A DNA stretch of 21,944 nt from Candidatus Paenalcaligenes intestinipullorum (GTDB lineage: Bacteria; Pseudomonadota; Gammaproteobacteria; Burkholderiales; Burkholderiaceae_B). This document shows, piece after piece, positions 14,270 to 21,944 of the stretch; positions within the stretch are counted from its first letter, which is position 1, and each line of letters opens with the position of its first letter. The DNA lies in contig DWUQ01000024.1 in the NCBI GenBank assembly GCA_019120675.1, positions 1-21,944 of the forward strand, written 5' to 3'. A model generated the notes under the pieces. The model did not search any database. It worked only from the letters and a program-made list of their open reading frames with translations, and was not told where the DNA came from. A program made the translations under genes and the position numbers.

Positions 14270-14680
14270 TTAGGACTTTTTAACAGGCAAACCGGCTTCC
14301 ACCCAAGCCTGTTGGCCGTTTTCTAGGCTATATACTTGTGTAAACCCAAGCTTACGCAAGCTGGCTACGCCTTTGGTCGCGGTGCGGCCATGCTGACAAA
14401 CAACGATAATAGGCTTGTCTTTGGGCAGGTTATTGCTTTGAGTAGCCAAATCATTGAGTGTAATGTTGCGTGCTTGGGGAATATGACCGGTTTTGAATTG
14501 ATCTTTAGGGCGGATATCAAGCAAAATAGCTTGGTTCTGATTCATCTGCTGGACGACTTCCGAGGCAGACAGCGGGCGACCGACTTTTTTCTTGGTAAAA
14601 GCCGGCAACAACAACATAATACCGGATACCACGGCAACGATTAAAATAAGAAAATTGTTATTACTGAGTAGAAAGTCCAC
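14270..14680 (-). CDS. Membrane-anchored rhodanese-like sulfurtransferase (YibN-like)
   Basis: A 136-residue protein with an N-terminal hydrophobic helix (about 8-27), a basic stop (KKK, 30-32) and a single rhodanese domain: LLDIRPKDQFKTGHIPQARNI (near 53-73) and the active-site loop CQHGRT (95-100) with the catalytic C95. It could carry sulfur as a persulfide, with the domain facing the cytoplasm by the positive-inside rule. The GTG start at 14680 follows AGGACT. It heads the rhodanese-grxC-secB-gpsA run and diverges from gpmA. Confidence 0.9.
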   Translation of the reverse strand: MDFLLSNNNFLILIVAVVSGIMLLLPAFTKKKVGRPLSASEVVQQMNQNQAILLDIRPKDQFKTGHIPQARNITLNDLATQSNNLPKDKPIIVVCQHGRTATKGVASLRKLGFTQVYSLENGQQAWVEAGLPVKKS

Positions 14681-14772
14681 GATGAGTCCTAAGCTAAAAC
14701 AAAAAATGGGCGACGTCGGCTGATTATATGATGATGGACAACGGATTTTTAACCTAGAGGCTGTTTATTACT

Positions 14773-15525
14773 ATGTATAAACTTGTACTGATGCGCCATG
14801 GTGAAAGCCAGTGGAATCGGGAAAACCGCTTTACCGGTTGGACCGATGTGGACCTAACCGATACTGGCCGCGAACAAGCCCGTCAGGCCGGCGAGCTCTT
14901 AAAAGCCAATGGCTTTGAGTTCGATATTGCGTTTTGCTCGGTGTTAAAGCGAGCCATCCGCACGACCTGGATTGTGCTGGACACCTTGGACAGCATGCAC
15001 ACCCCTATCGGCATGAGCTGGCGTCTTAATGAGCGACATTATGGCGCGTTACAGGGCCTAAATAAAGCCGAAACTGCAGAAAAGTACGGCGAAGAGCAGG
15101 TTCACGTCTGGCGACGCGCGTATTCCATCGGCCCCAAAGCCGTCGAATATGACGATCCACGCCATCCGCGCTTTGATCCTCGCTACAGTCGGCTCAAGCC
15201 CGAGCAGTTGCCCAACACCGAATGCTTAGAGACCACGGTCGCACGCGTTGCGCCGTTTTGGGACGACTCCATCGCGCCAGCCATTCGTGCTGGTCGCAAG
15301 GTGTTGGTCACGGCGCACGGCAATAGTCTACGCGCGCTGATGAAGCACATTGACGATATTTCCGAAGAGGACATCGTGCATGTGAGCTTACCCACAGCGC
15401 AGCCTTTGGTGTACGAGCTTGATGAAAACCTCAAGCCCATTCGCCATTATTTTTTAGCCGATCCGGAGGCGATTGCTGAGCACCAGCAGGCCATGGCCGA
15501 CCAAGGTAAAGCGAACAAATCCTAA
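14773..15525 (+). CDS. gpmA: 2,3-bisphosphoglycerate-dependent phosphoglycerate mutase
   Basis: This glycolytic enzyme interconverts 3- and 2-phosphoglycerate. The 250-residue protein has the phosphohistidine motif LMRHGESQWN (6-15, H9), FTGWTD (20-25), LNERHYGALQG (85-95, E87), and the second catalytic His in TAHGNSLRALM (180-190, H182). Length is typical. The 92-base gap to the divergent rhodanese gene holds both promoters; a TTATAT at 14724-14729 is a possible -10 but I see no matching -35. GAGG lies about 12 bases before ATG. Confidence 0.97.
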   Translation: MYKLVLMRHGESQWNRENRFTGWTDVDLTDTGREQARQAGELLKANGFEFDIAFCSVLKRAIRTTWIVLDTLDSMHTPIGMSWRLNERHYGALQGLNKAETAEKYGEEQVHVWRRAYSIGPKAVEYDDPRHPRFDPRYSRLKPEQLPNTECLETTVARVAPFWDDSIAPAIRAGRKVLVTAHGNSLRALMKHIDDISEEDIVHVSLPTAQPLVYELDENLKPIRHYFLADPEAIAEHQQAMADQGKANKS

Positions 15526-15526
15526 G

Positions 15527-17239
15527 ATGATGACGGGTCTGCGTACAACATTGCTCATGGTGGCATGGTTGCCCAGCGTCGTGCTGGCGCAACCTACTTT
15601 GCATGAGCAACAGCGCGAGGCCCGTCAACAACAAGAGGCCCTACGGGCCCGCATTCAGCAGTTGCAGCAGGCGTTGCAAACCACCGAAGGCTCACGTGAC
15701 GAGGCGTCGAGCGCGCTGGCCAAGGTGGAAATCCAAATTTCCAATACCGATCGCGAACTCAACGATTTGCAGCAGCGCCGCCAAAAAGTAGCGGCGCATT
15801 TACAGACATTGCAGCAAAAAATCGCCCAACAAACCCAATTACGTGATCAACGCCAAGCCGAGCTGGCCGAGCAAATCCGTGCCATGCATGCCAGTGGGCT
15901 GTCGCCTTGGGCGGCGCTACTATCTGGCAATGACCCCCAAGAAATCCAACGTGAACTGACGTATTTGGCCTATGTGTCTCAGGCCCAAGCCAAAGCGGTG
16001 CAGGCCTTGCGTCAGGTCTTAGTCGAGTTGGCGACTTTAAAGGCCGACACTGAGGCCACCCAAGCCGAACTCACGCAGTTGGCTCAGAAAACAGAACAGC
16101 AACGCGACAAACTCGTTGCGCAAAAAAACGAACGCAATCAGGTGCTGGCTAAACTCGAAGACACCCTGCGCGAGCAACGTGACCAAGCCAAAAGCATGGA
16201 GCAAAACAGCAGTCGCTTAGGGGAGTTGGTCAGCCGCCTCGACAAAGAAATCGCTCATCAAGCCGAATTACGTCGCCAAGCCGAAGCTCGCCGACGCGCC
16301 GAAGAAGCCCGTCGACAGGCTGAGGAGGCCAAACGCCAAGCGGAAGCCGCCAAGCGCCAGCAAGAGGAAGCACAGCGTTTGGCTCAAGCGCGGGCTGCCG
16401 AGCACGCTGCGCAACGTGAAGCCGAACAAGCGGCTGCACGCCAGCGTGCCGTGGCTGCGCGTGAGGCAGCCGAGGCGGCGCAGGCGCAAGCTGAGCAGGC
16501 ACGTCAAGCCGAGCAAGTCGCTCGCTCTAAGGTGACGGAGCCGCCCACCTCTAAAACAACAGCATCCAGTGCGGAGCCATCGACTGAGCGTGTGAAATTG
16601 TCACCAGTGGTTCCCACTGAGGCCAATGCCTCCAAATCGGTAGCTCCAGACACGACCAGCGGCTTAACCGCGATGGATATCAAACCTATCAAATTGAAGC
16701 CCTCTGAGGAGCCTATCGCCTCCTTAGCCCCTGCACCGGGCACTAAAAAGACACCCGTCAGGCCTAAAGCAGCCCCCATTCAACCCGCACGCGAGGCACG
16801 CAGCGCACCCGCCGAGCCTGTCGCGCAGGTGCCCGCAGGCGGCTTCACCGGCTTAAAGCGCGGTGGCTTAGCCACACCTTTAGCAGGCGAACGCCAAGGC
16901 AAATTCGGCGCGCAGCGTCCCGAAGGTGGTGTATGGCGTGGGATCGTCATCCGCAGCAATGAAGGGGCGACGGTGCACAGTGTCGGACCAGGGCAGGTGG
17001 TGTTTGCCGATTGGCTCAAAGGCTTTGGGAATTTAATTATTGTCGATCACGGCAAAGGCCTCATGTCGGTGTATGGCTATAACCAAAGCCTCTTAAAAGG
17101 TGTGGGCGATGTAGTCAAAGCCAGTGAAGCCATTGCCAGGGTCGGCGCCACCGGTGGTCAAGTTGAGCCAGGCCTTTATTTTGAATTACGAGAAAACGGC
17201 CAGCCTGTAAACCCAGCCTTGTGGCTCAAAGGGTCGTAG
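15527..17239 (+). CDS. envC: EnvC/NlpD-like murein hydrolase activator with degenerate LytM (M23) domain
   Basis: A 570-residue periplasmic protein with signal peptide (cleavage likely after VVLA, 21), a long coiled coil (about 25-230), a very Ala/Glu/Arg/Gln-rich helix (about 240-330), a Pro/Ala/Lys linker (about 335-455), and a C-terminal LytM-fold domain (about 460-570; VGPGQVVFADW, LIIVDHGKGLMSVYGYNQSL, ELRENGQPVNPALWL). The zinc ligands of active M23 peptidases are missing: the usual His-x-His reads L-Y-F (GLYFELR). So, like EnvC, it probably activates amidases at the division site. ATG 15527 begins one base after the gpmA stop and is directly followed by a second ATG; the frame itself opens earlier, inside gpmA. 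The gpmA-envC-ctpA order is familiar from related genomes. Confidence 0.88.
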   Translation: MMTGLRTTLLMVAWLPSVVLAQPTLHEQQREARQQQEALRARIQQLQQALQTTEGSRDEASSALAKVEIQISNTDRELNDLQQRRQKVAAHLQTLQQKIAQQTQLRDQRQAELAEQIRAMHASGLSPWAALLSGNDPQEIQRELTYLAYVSQAQAKAVQALRQVLVELATLKADTEATQAELTQLAQKTEQQRDKLVAQKNERNQVLAKLEDTLREQRDQAKSMEQNSSRLGELVSRLDKEIAHQAELRRQAEARRRAEEARRQAEEAKRQAEAAKRQQEEAQRLAQARAAEHAAQREAEQAAARQRAVAAREAAEAAQAQAEQARQAEQVARSKVTEPPTSKTTASSAEPSTERVKLSPVVPTEANASKSVAPDTTSGLTAMDIKPIKLKPSEEPIASLAPAPGTKKTPVRPKAAPIQPAREARSAPAEPVAQVPAGGFTGLKRGGLATPLAGERQGKFGAQRPEGGVWRGIVIRSNEGATVHSVGPGQVVFADWLKGFGNLIIVDHGKGLMSVYGYNQSLLKGVGDVVKASEAIARVGATGGQVEPGLYFELRENGQPVNPALWLKGS

Positions 17240-17459
17240 AGTTACCGCTCGCGTCGTACTCTTTCACCTTATGGTTCAGTAGGCGGTTCTTTAGCCATTC
17301 CGTGGCACGTCCTTTAGTGCCTTGCTGGGCCCGCTGTGGTTTTAAATTTACTGTTAAACGGCTTACCGCAGGATGACGTATCAGACGAGTCTGCGGAGCC
17401 TGTAGAGGCGCTTTCAGCAACGCCCGCTCATTCATTACCTGTTCAATAAGGAGAAACAC

Positions 17460-17963
17460 ATGTCTCATACCGATCAAACCAATCAGCTCACAGAGTTAGA
17501 CAGAAAATTACTCAGACATGCGATTGAGTTGTCTGTTGAGGCTCGAGCACGAGGCCGTCATCCTTTTGCGGCACTAGTCGCTAATGAGCAGGGGGAAATT
17601 ATTTCGACAGCGGGTAATAATTCCATGCCTCCAGAGGGTGATCCCACCCAACATGCTGAGCGAGTCGCTGTGGCACTCGCTGCACAAAAGCTGTCCCCCG
17701 AGGAGTTGCGATCTTGCACCTTATACACCAGTGCCGAACCGTGTTGCATGTGCGCCGGCGCTGTCTATTGGTGTAATGTTGGTCGAGTGGTCTACGCATT
17801 ATCAGAGGTTAGCCTTTTAGGTTTAACCGGGGAGCACCCTGAAAACCCGACCTTTTCCTTACCATGCCGAGAGGTGTTCGCACGAGGGCAGCATCCTGTA
17901 GAAGTCGTTGGGCCAGCGCTTGAAGAAGAGGCGGCAGAGGCTCATAAGGGGTTTTGGAATTAA
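17460..17963 (+). CDS. Nucleoside/nucleobase deaminase, CDA superfamily (guanine deaminase-like)
   Basis: A 167-residue cytidine/deoxycytidylate-type zinc deaminase. It has the catalytic HAE (65-67, E67 the proton shuttle) and PCCMC (94-98; C95 and C98 zinc ligands), with GDPTQHAE and LYTSAEPCCMCAGAVYW typical of small guanine or tRNA-adenosine deaminases. The extended C-terminus ending in GFWN and the HPFAALV segment (34-40) are more like free-base deaminases (GuaD) than TadA, but the substrate cannot be fixed from sequence. AAGGAG precedes ATG 17460. A strong terminator follows, so it is probably a single-gene unit inserted between envC and ctpA. Confidence 0.87.
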   Translation: MSHTDQTNQLTELDRKLLRHAIELSVEARARGRHPFAALVANEQGEIISTAGNNSMPPEGDPTQHAERVAVALAAQKLSPEELRSCTLYTSAEPCCMCAGAVYWCNVGRVVYALSEVSLLGLTGEHPENPTFSLPCREVFARGQHPVEVVGPALEEEAAEAHKGFWN

Positions 17964-17985
17964 CGCGTCAGTTTTTTGATTTTTT

Positions 17986-18016
17986 GAGCCCTTGGGTTAC
18001 TCAGGGGCTCTTTTTT
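17986..18016 (+). terminator. Rho-independent terminator after the deaminase gene
   Basis: GAGCCCTTG (17986-17994) pairs with CAGGGGCTC (18002-18010) over a seven-base loop, with one G-T pair, followed by six T's (18011-18016). It lies 22 bases after the deaminase stop. Confidence 0.92.
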
Positions 18017-18039
18017 ATGATTAAGCGAGCATGATTAAT

Positions 18040-18060
18040 GTGGCTCAAAGGTTAAGCCAC
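18040..18060. other. Small inverted repeat upstream of ctpA
   Basis: GTGGCT (18040-18045) and AGCCAC (18055-18060) can form a six-bp stem with a nine-base loop. Only TTTA follows, so termination is doubtful. It lies about 125 bases before the ctpA start, in the region that should hold its promoter; a TAGAAT at 18095-18100 could be a -10 but no good -35 is seen. Confidence 0.3.
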
Positions 18061-18185
18061 TTTAGCGGAGGCTATGCCTTTAGCCAGCTTTGTGTAGAAT
18101 GTAGCTTTACGACTTTCTAGGCAAACTGAGGCGTGCAGGTGGCGGGTTGTCATCACTACTTCAGTACACCACTAATAGGATACTC

Positions 18186-19739
18186 ATGAGCAAACGCAAG
18201 CTTCGCGGAATTGGTTTAATTGGCTTAGGGGCTTTGGGCGGGGTGTTTATCAGCCTGGCGCTGACGGCCACGGCGCAGCGTAGTGGGGTGGAGCCCCTGC
18301 CGCTACGCGAGTTGCGGCATTTTGCCAGTGTATTCGATGTGATCAAGCGCAGCTATGTCGAGCCGGTCACCGATCAGCAGTTAATTGATGACGCCATTCG
18401 CGGTATGTTTACGGATTTGGATCCGCACTCGGCCTATTTGGATGCGGAAGCCTTCAAAGAGATGGAGTCTATGACCCAAGGTGGCTTTGGTGGTTTGGGT
18501 ATCGAGATCGGCAGCGAAGACGGCCGTCCTAAGGTCATTTCCCCCATCGAGGACACGCCTGCGGCCAAGGCCGGTATTATGGCGGGTGATGTGATTATGG
18601 GGATTGACGGCAAGTCCACCCAAGACATGACGCTCAACGAGGCCATTAAATTGATGCGTGGTGAGCCACAAACTGCCGTTACTCTGAGCATTTCCCGTGC
18701 TGGGCGCGATAAGCCGTTTGATGTCACCATCGTACGGGATCACATCAAAGTGAAAAGCATTCGTGGCAAAAATCTCGACAACGACATTCTGTATGTGCGC
18801 GTATCGCAGTTCCAAGAGCGCACGGCAGCGGATTTAGTTCGTCAGTTGCAAGAGCTCAGCAGTGGTATCCAGCCGCGTGGTTTGGTGTTGGACTTACGTA
18901 ATGACCCCGGCGGTTTACTTGAAAGCGCTATTGGCGTAACGTCCGCGTTTGTGAAACCTGGCGACGCGGTGGTGTCTACCAAGGGACGTATTCCTTCCTC
19001 GAACCGCGAATACTTCGCCAAGCCGTTGACGTCGGTGCTCAGCGAGCTTAACAGCAATGGGCAGTCCGCCCAAAGCCTAAGCTGGCTGCAAGATATCCCC
19101 ATGGTGGTGTTGGTCAACGCTGGCTCGGCCTCGGCTTCGGAAATTGTTGCCGGTGCGTTGCAGGACCATAAGCGCGCCACCGTGATCGGTACGCGTACCT
19201 TTGGTAAGGGTTCGGTGCAGAGTGTGGTCCCGCTGAGCCCTGAAGTGGGCATCAAGCTTACCACAGCCTTGTACTACACCCCGAATGGTCGCACCATTCA
19301 GGTGACGGGGGTCGATCCGGATATCGAGGTAGACGATACCGCCCAAGGCAATTTATTCCGTATTCCGCGCGAAGCCGATTTGGATCGCCACCTGCTGAAC
19401 GCTGGCTTTGATGAGGACGCCGACAAAGCCAAAGAGGTTGAGTTCGTCGAAGAGCCCAAGATGTTCGAATTTGGCAGCGAGGACGATTTCCAGTTGCAGC
19501 AGGCGGTTAACTTCCTAGAGGGGCGTCCGGTCAAAAAGTCGGACCCTAAAGTCACTCAAACCGCCAAAGCTGATGAGGCGGGTGCCGACAAGGCGTCCCA
19601 AGGTGACGCTAAGCAAAATACGAACGCTTCCACTCAACCCAACAGCGCAGCGCCAGCTCAAAAAAAAACTCCAGTGATTGAGCCCGGTGCGGTGCAGCGC
19701 TATCGCATCACCCCTGAAGGGGTGGTGCCGCAGCCCTAA
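18186..19739 (+). CDS. ctpA: S41 family carboxy-terminal processing peptidase
   Basis: A periplasmic serine protease that trims or degrades envelope proteins from their C-terminus. The 517-residue protein has an N-terminal hydrophobic signal/anchor (about 8-30), a PDZ domain (about 102-185; GFGGLGIEIG, AAKAGIMAGDVIMGIDG), and the S41 catalytic core: LVLDLRNDPGGLLESAI (233-249), GSASASEIVAGALQDH (313-328) with catalytic S316, and RTFGKGSVQS (337-346) with the general base K341. The 25-residue spacing between Ser and Lys matches E. coli Prc. The C-terminal 80 residues are low-complexity. The frame opens at a TTG at 18147, but ATG 18186 after AGGATA gives a normal signal sequence. It is followed closely by the MoeB/ThiF gene. 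Confidence 0.95.
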   Translation: MSKRKLRGIGLIGLGALGGVFISLALTATAQRSGVEPLPLRELRHFASVFDVIKRSYVEPVTDQQLIDDAIRGMFTDLDPHSAYLDAEAFKEMESMTQGGFGGLGIEIGSEDGRPKVISPIEDTPAAKAGIMAGDVIMGIDGKSTQDMTLNEAIKLMRGEPQTAVTLSISRAGRDKPFDVTIVRDHIKVKSIRGKNLDNDILYVRVSQFQERTAADLVRQLQELSSGIQPRGLVLDLRNDPGGLLESAIGVTSAFVKPGDAVVSTKGRIPSSNREYFAKPLTSVLSELNSNGQSAQSLSWLQDIPMVVLVNAGSASASEIVAGALQDHKRATVIGTRTFGKGSVQSVVPLSPEVGIKLTTALYYTPNGRTIQVTGVDPDIEVDDTAQGNLFRIPREADLDRHLLNAGFDEDADKAKEVEFVEEPKMFEFGSEDDFQLQQAVNFLEGRPVKKSDPKVTQTAKADEAGADKASQGDAKQNTNASTQPNSAAPAQKKTPVIEPGAVQRYRITPEGVVPQP

Positions 19740-19748
19740 GGTGCATGT

Positions 19749-20597
19749 ATGAGTGAGTCTTTTCGTCACGATAACGCTGGCAATGCGCCAGAGAGCTGTG
19801 CAGTTCAGGTGGCCCAGCCTGTCGAGAGCCACTTGGATGATCAGCAGCTGATGCGTTATGCGCGGCATATTTTGCTGGATGAGTTTGGCATTGAAGCCCA
19901 AGAGCGCATCAGTCGTAGCCATGTGCTGATCGTCGGTGCAGGCGGCTTGGGTTCGCCTGCAGCGTTTTACTTGGCGGCCGCTGGTGTGGGGCAATTGACC
20001 ATCGTTGATGATGATGTGGTGGAGCTGAGTAATCTGCAGCGGCAGATCTTGCACACCACCGATCGGGTGGGGGTGCACAAAGCGGATTCGGCCAAGCACG
20101 CACTGGGCGCGTTAAACCCCTTGGTGCAGGTGCAGCCCATTACCGAGCGCTTGGACGAGGCGGCTTTGCACCCTTTAGTCGCACAGGCCGATTTGGTGTT
20201 GGATTGCACGGACAACTTTGCCACACGCCACGCGATCAATCGAGTGTGTGTGGCGTTACGCAAGCCCATTGTCTCGGGGGCAGGCATCAAGTTTTCTGGG
20301 CAAATTAGCGTCTACGATCTGCGCGATGCGGAGGCGCCGTGCTACAACTGTTTATTTCCTGAGGCTGATGAGGTCGAGGAGCTGCGGTGTGCCACCACGG
20401 GGGTGTTTGCGCCAGTGGTGGGTGTGATTGGCTGCATGCAGGCCGCCGAGGCCTTGAAGCTACTCGGGCAGTTTGGGGAGGCACTAACGGGGCGATTGCT
20501 GAGCTACGATGCGCTGACGGCCAATTGGCATACGGTGCGTTTCCGTGCTGACCCAGCGTGTGCAGTGTGTGGGGCTCAGAATTTATCAAAAAAATAA
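19749..20597 (+). CDS. moeB: MoeB/ThiF family E1-like adenylyltransferase
   Basis: It activates the C-terminal Gly of a ubiquitin-like sulfur carrier (MoaD or ThiS) by adenylation, for molybdopterin or thiamine synthesis. The 282-residue protein has the nucleotide loop GAGGLGSPAAF (63-73), DDDVVELSNLQRQ (87-99) with the ATP-contacting Asp and Arg, DCTDNFATR (152-160), the structural zinc pairs CYNC (198-201) and CAVC (271-274), and C214 in RCATTGVFAP. No rhodanese domain is fused. AAGGTG overlaps the ctpA stop, nine bases away, so the two are co-transcribed. MoeB versus ThiF cannot be settled without the partner genes. Confidence 0.9.
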   Translation: MSESFRHDNAGNAPESCAVQVAQPVESHLDDQQLMRYARHILLDEFGIEAQERISRSHVLIVGAGGLGSPAAFYLAAAGVGQLTIVDDDVVELSNLQRQILHTTDRVGVHKADSAKHALGALNPLVQVQPITERLDEAALHPLVAQADLVLDCTDNFATRHAINRVCVALRKPIVSGAGIKFSGQISVYDLRDAEAPCYNCLFPEADEVEELRCATTGVFAPVVGVIGCMQAAEALKLLGQFGEALTGRLLSYDALTANWHTVRFRADPACAVCGAQNLSKK

Positions 20598-20608
20598 AAG
20601 CTTAGGGC

Positions 20609-21331
20609 CTAAATTTTTAGCTGGTGATAACGCTGTGCCAGCTCCCGTAGGCTTTCTACCCGCAAATCCACATAGGGGCTGCGGCCACGGTGCAAGGCCG
20701 AGTAGGGCGTACCCGCATGGTAGCGGTGTACGGTTTGCAGGCCCAATTGCTTAGCGGATTTTAAATTGCGCAGGGTGTCTTCGACGAGTATGACCTGTTG
20801 AGCCGGTACAGGCAGGCGCGCCAGCAGTTGCTGCAGTAACTGCTTAGAGGGTTTGGGACGAAACTGGCCCTGCAAATACATATGCTCCATGCTCCATACC
20901 CCTTCCACCACTGGCAGTAAGCCCAACTGCTGCACCACTTGCAAGGCATAATGCAGCGGTGCATTGGTGAAGACGATCTTCTGCCCAGGCAAGCGTTGCA
21001 GCAGTGCCGCCGCTTGAGTTTCGGCGCTGAGCAAAGGCGCAATGTCAAAGTCATGACAGCGATGCAGAAATTCGTGGGCATCAATCTGATGGTGGCGGTG
21101 TAAACCGATTAGGGTGGCGCCATAGCGTTGCCAATAATGGCGGCGGAGCCAGTCGGCCTTTGTGGTGTCGAGGTCGAGCAGCTCAGCGATGGTTTGGGTC
21201 ATGCGCCCATCAATGGCCGCAAAAATGCCGTTGGAGGCATTGTGTAGCGTGTTATCGAGATCAAACAGCCAGACCGGAGTGGACTGGCTGTGTGGGCGCG
21301 GCTGAGCGAGTGCGTTGTGATAAGCGCGCAT
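20609..21331 (-). CDS. HAD-superfamily pyrimidine 5'-nucleotidase
   Basis: A 240-residue haloacid dehalogenase-type hydrolase of the Sdt1/pyrimidine 5'-nucleotidase group, which removes phosphate from UMP- or CMP-like substrates. Motif I is FDLDNTLH (D24 nucleophile, D26), motif II FTNA (121-124), motif III KPS (160-162) and motif IV VEDTLRNL (183-190). The helical cap follows motif I. Its ATG overlaps the argB stop by one base (TAATG), so it is translationally coupled to argB; the argB-nucleotidase pair is common in Burkholderiales. The substrate is inferred from family. Confidence 0.9.
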   Translation of the reverse strand: MRAYHNALAQPRPHSQSTPVWLFDLDNTLHNASNGIFAAIDGRMTQTIAELLDLDTTKADWLRRHYWQRYGATLIGLHRHHQIDAHEFLHRCHDFDIAPLLSAETQAAALLQRLPGQKIVFTNAPLHYALQVVQQLGLLPVVEGVWSMEHMYLQGQFRPKPSKQLLQQLLARLPVPAQQVILVEDTLRNLKSAKQLGLQTVHRYHAGTPYSALHRGRSPYVDLRVESLRELAQRYHQLKI

Positions 21332-21944
21332 TAATGCGAGCTAATCATGGTGCCGACACCACGGTCGGTCAGAATCTCTAAAAGCAAGCAGTGAGGTACA
21401 CGGCCGTCAATAATGTGTACGGAGTTGACGCCATTGCGGGCGGCATCCAATGCTGAGGAGATCTTGGGTAGCATGCCGCCAGAAATGGTGCCGTCTTTGA
21501 AAAGCTCATCGATGGTTTGAGCGGAGAGACGGCGCAGTAGTTCGCCTTGCTTATCGAGCACGCCGGGGGTGTTGGTGAGCATGACTAGCTTTTCTGCGCC
21601 CAGCACTTCGGCCATTTTTCCCGCTACCACATCGGCGTTTACATTGTAAGCGCGACCGTCTTCGCCATAGCCGATTGAGGAAATAATCGGGATGAACTCA
21701 TCGTCTTGTAAGGCTTTAACGACAGCCGGGTCAACCCGTGTGATGTCGCCGACAAAGCCAATGTCTAGGAGCTTTTCTGGGTCGTTTTCATCGGGTAGGT
21801 ATTTCTTTTTGACCTGCATCATGCCACCGTCTTTGCCAGTCAGCCCAACTGCTTTGCCGCCTGCCTCGTTTACCATCATGACGATGTCTTGCTGGACTTG
21901 GCCGCCCAGTACCCACTCCACCACTTCCATGGTTTCAGCGTCGG
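21331..21944 (-). CDS. argB: Acetylglutamate kinase, C-terminal two thirds (5' end outside window)
   Basis: ArgB phosphorylates N-acetylglutamate, the second step of arginine synthesis. The frame is open to the right edge (reading D-A-E-T before the first internal Met), so about 90-100 N-terminal residues lie outside. Visible family features are TMEVVEWVLGG, GLTGKDGGMM, the ATP- and substrate-binding NVNADVVAGKMAEVLGAEK, LTNTPGVLD, and GGMLPKISSALDAARNGV near the end. The protein ends in GVGTMISSH. It is coupled to the downstream nucleotidase. Confidence 0.97.
   Translation of the reverse strand, partial: DAETMEVVEWVLGGQVQQDIVMMVNEAGGKAVGLTGKDGGMMQVKKKYLPDENDPEKLLDIGFVGDITRVDPAVVKALQDDEFIPIISSIGYGEDGRAYNVNADVVAGKMAEVLGAEKLVMLTNTPGVLDKQGELLRRLSAQTIDELFKDGTISGGMLPKISSALDAARNGVNSVHIIDGRVPHCLLLEILTDRGVGTMISSH

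Noticed and set aside
17226..17477. 83-codon minus-strand frame between the envC-like gene and the deaminase
   Set aside because: It resembles no family I know, overlaps the ends of both neighbours and lacks a good ribosome binding site. I see no other gene in the 220-base gap; the inverted bases CCGCAG/CTGCGG (17366-17371, 17391-17396) are too far apart to call a terminator.
19298..20099. Long minus-strand frames opposite ctpA and the MoeB/ThiF gene
   Set aside because: They are shadows of strongly supported genes on the plus strand and show no recognisable motifs.

Overview
The window looks like a chromosomal segment of a Burkholderiales betaproteobacterium, most likely in or near the Alcaligenaceae. 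This rests on gene content and order (gpsA-secB-grxC-rhodanese next to gpmA-envC-like, then ctpA, a MoeB/ThiF E1-like gene, a HAD pyrimidine nucleotidase and argB), recalled from relatives such as Bordetella and not checked by search. No rRNA, tRNA, CRISPR array, transposase or integrase was found.

Layout. Positions 2-415 hold the 3' end of a membrane protein (YkvI-like) and a strong terminator. Positions 416-888 carry no gene I believe in but contain one copy of a structured 185-bp repeat. Positions 889-8461 (minus strand) form one compact operon, read amiC-amiR-urtA-urtB-urtC-urtD-urtE-formamidase: an amide sensor, an ANTAR antiterminator, a five-part ABC importer and an amidohydrolase. Its leader (about 8462-8640) holds a hairpin with the A1/G4 hexaloop expected of an ANTAR target and an intrinsic terminator ending just before the amiC start codon, so the operon probably controls itself by antitermination. 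A second, inverted copy of the repeat lies at 8811-8991.

From 9038 on the region is mostly housekeeping: bioC (minus), diverging from comF, trmL and a MOSC protein (plus); then gpsA, secB, grxC and a rhodanese (minus); then gpmA, an EnvC-like factor, a nucleoside deaminase, ctpA and a MoeB/ThiF-type enzyme (plus); finally a HAD nucleotidase and the partial argB (minus).

The most unusual signal is the dispersed repeat. Its two copies (515-699 and 8811-8991) share a core that is about 95% identical, yet each is bounded by its own perfect 21-22 bp inverted repeat whose sequence differs between copies. A 13-bp inner stem differs by one compensated base pair. The pairing is kept while the sequence changes, which points to a selected structure or a palindrome-targeting or palindrome-templating mechanism. 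Other points of interest are the antitermination leader, a 42-bp in-frame repeat inside comF, and a hairpin between urtA and urtB.
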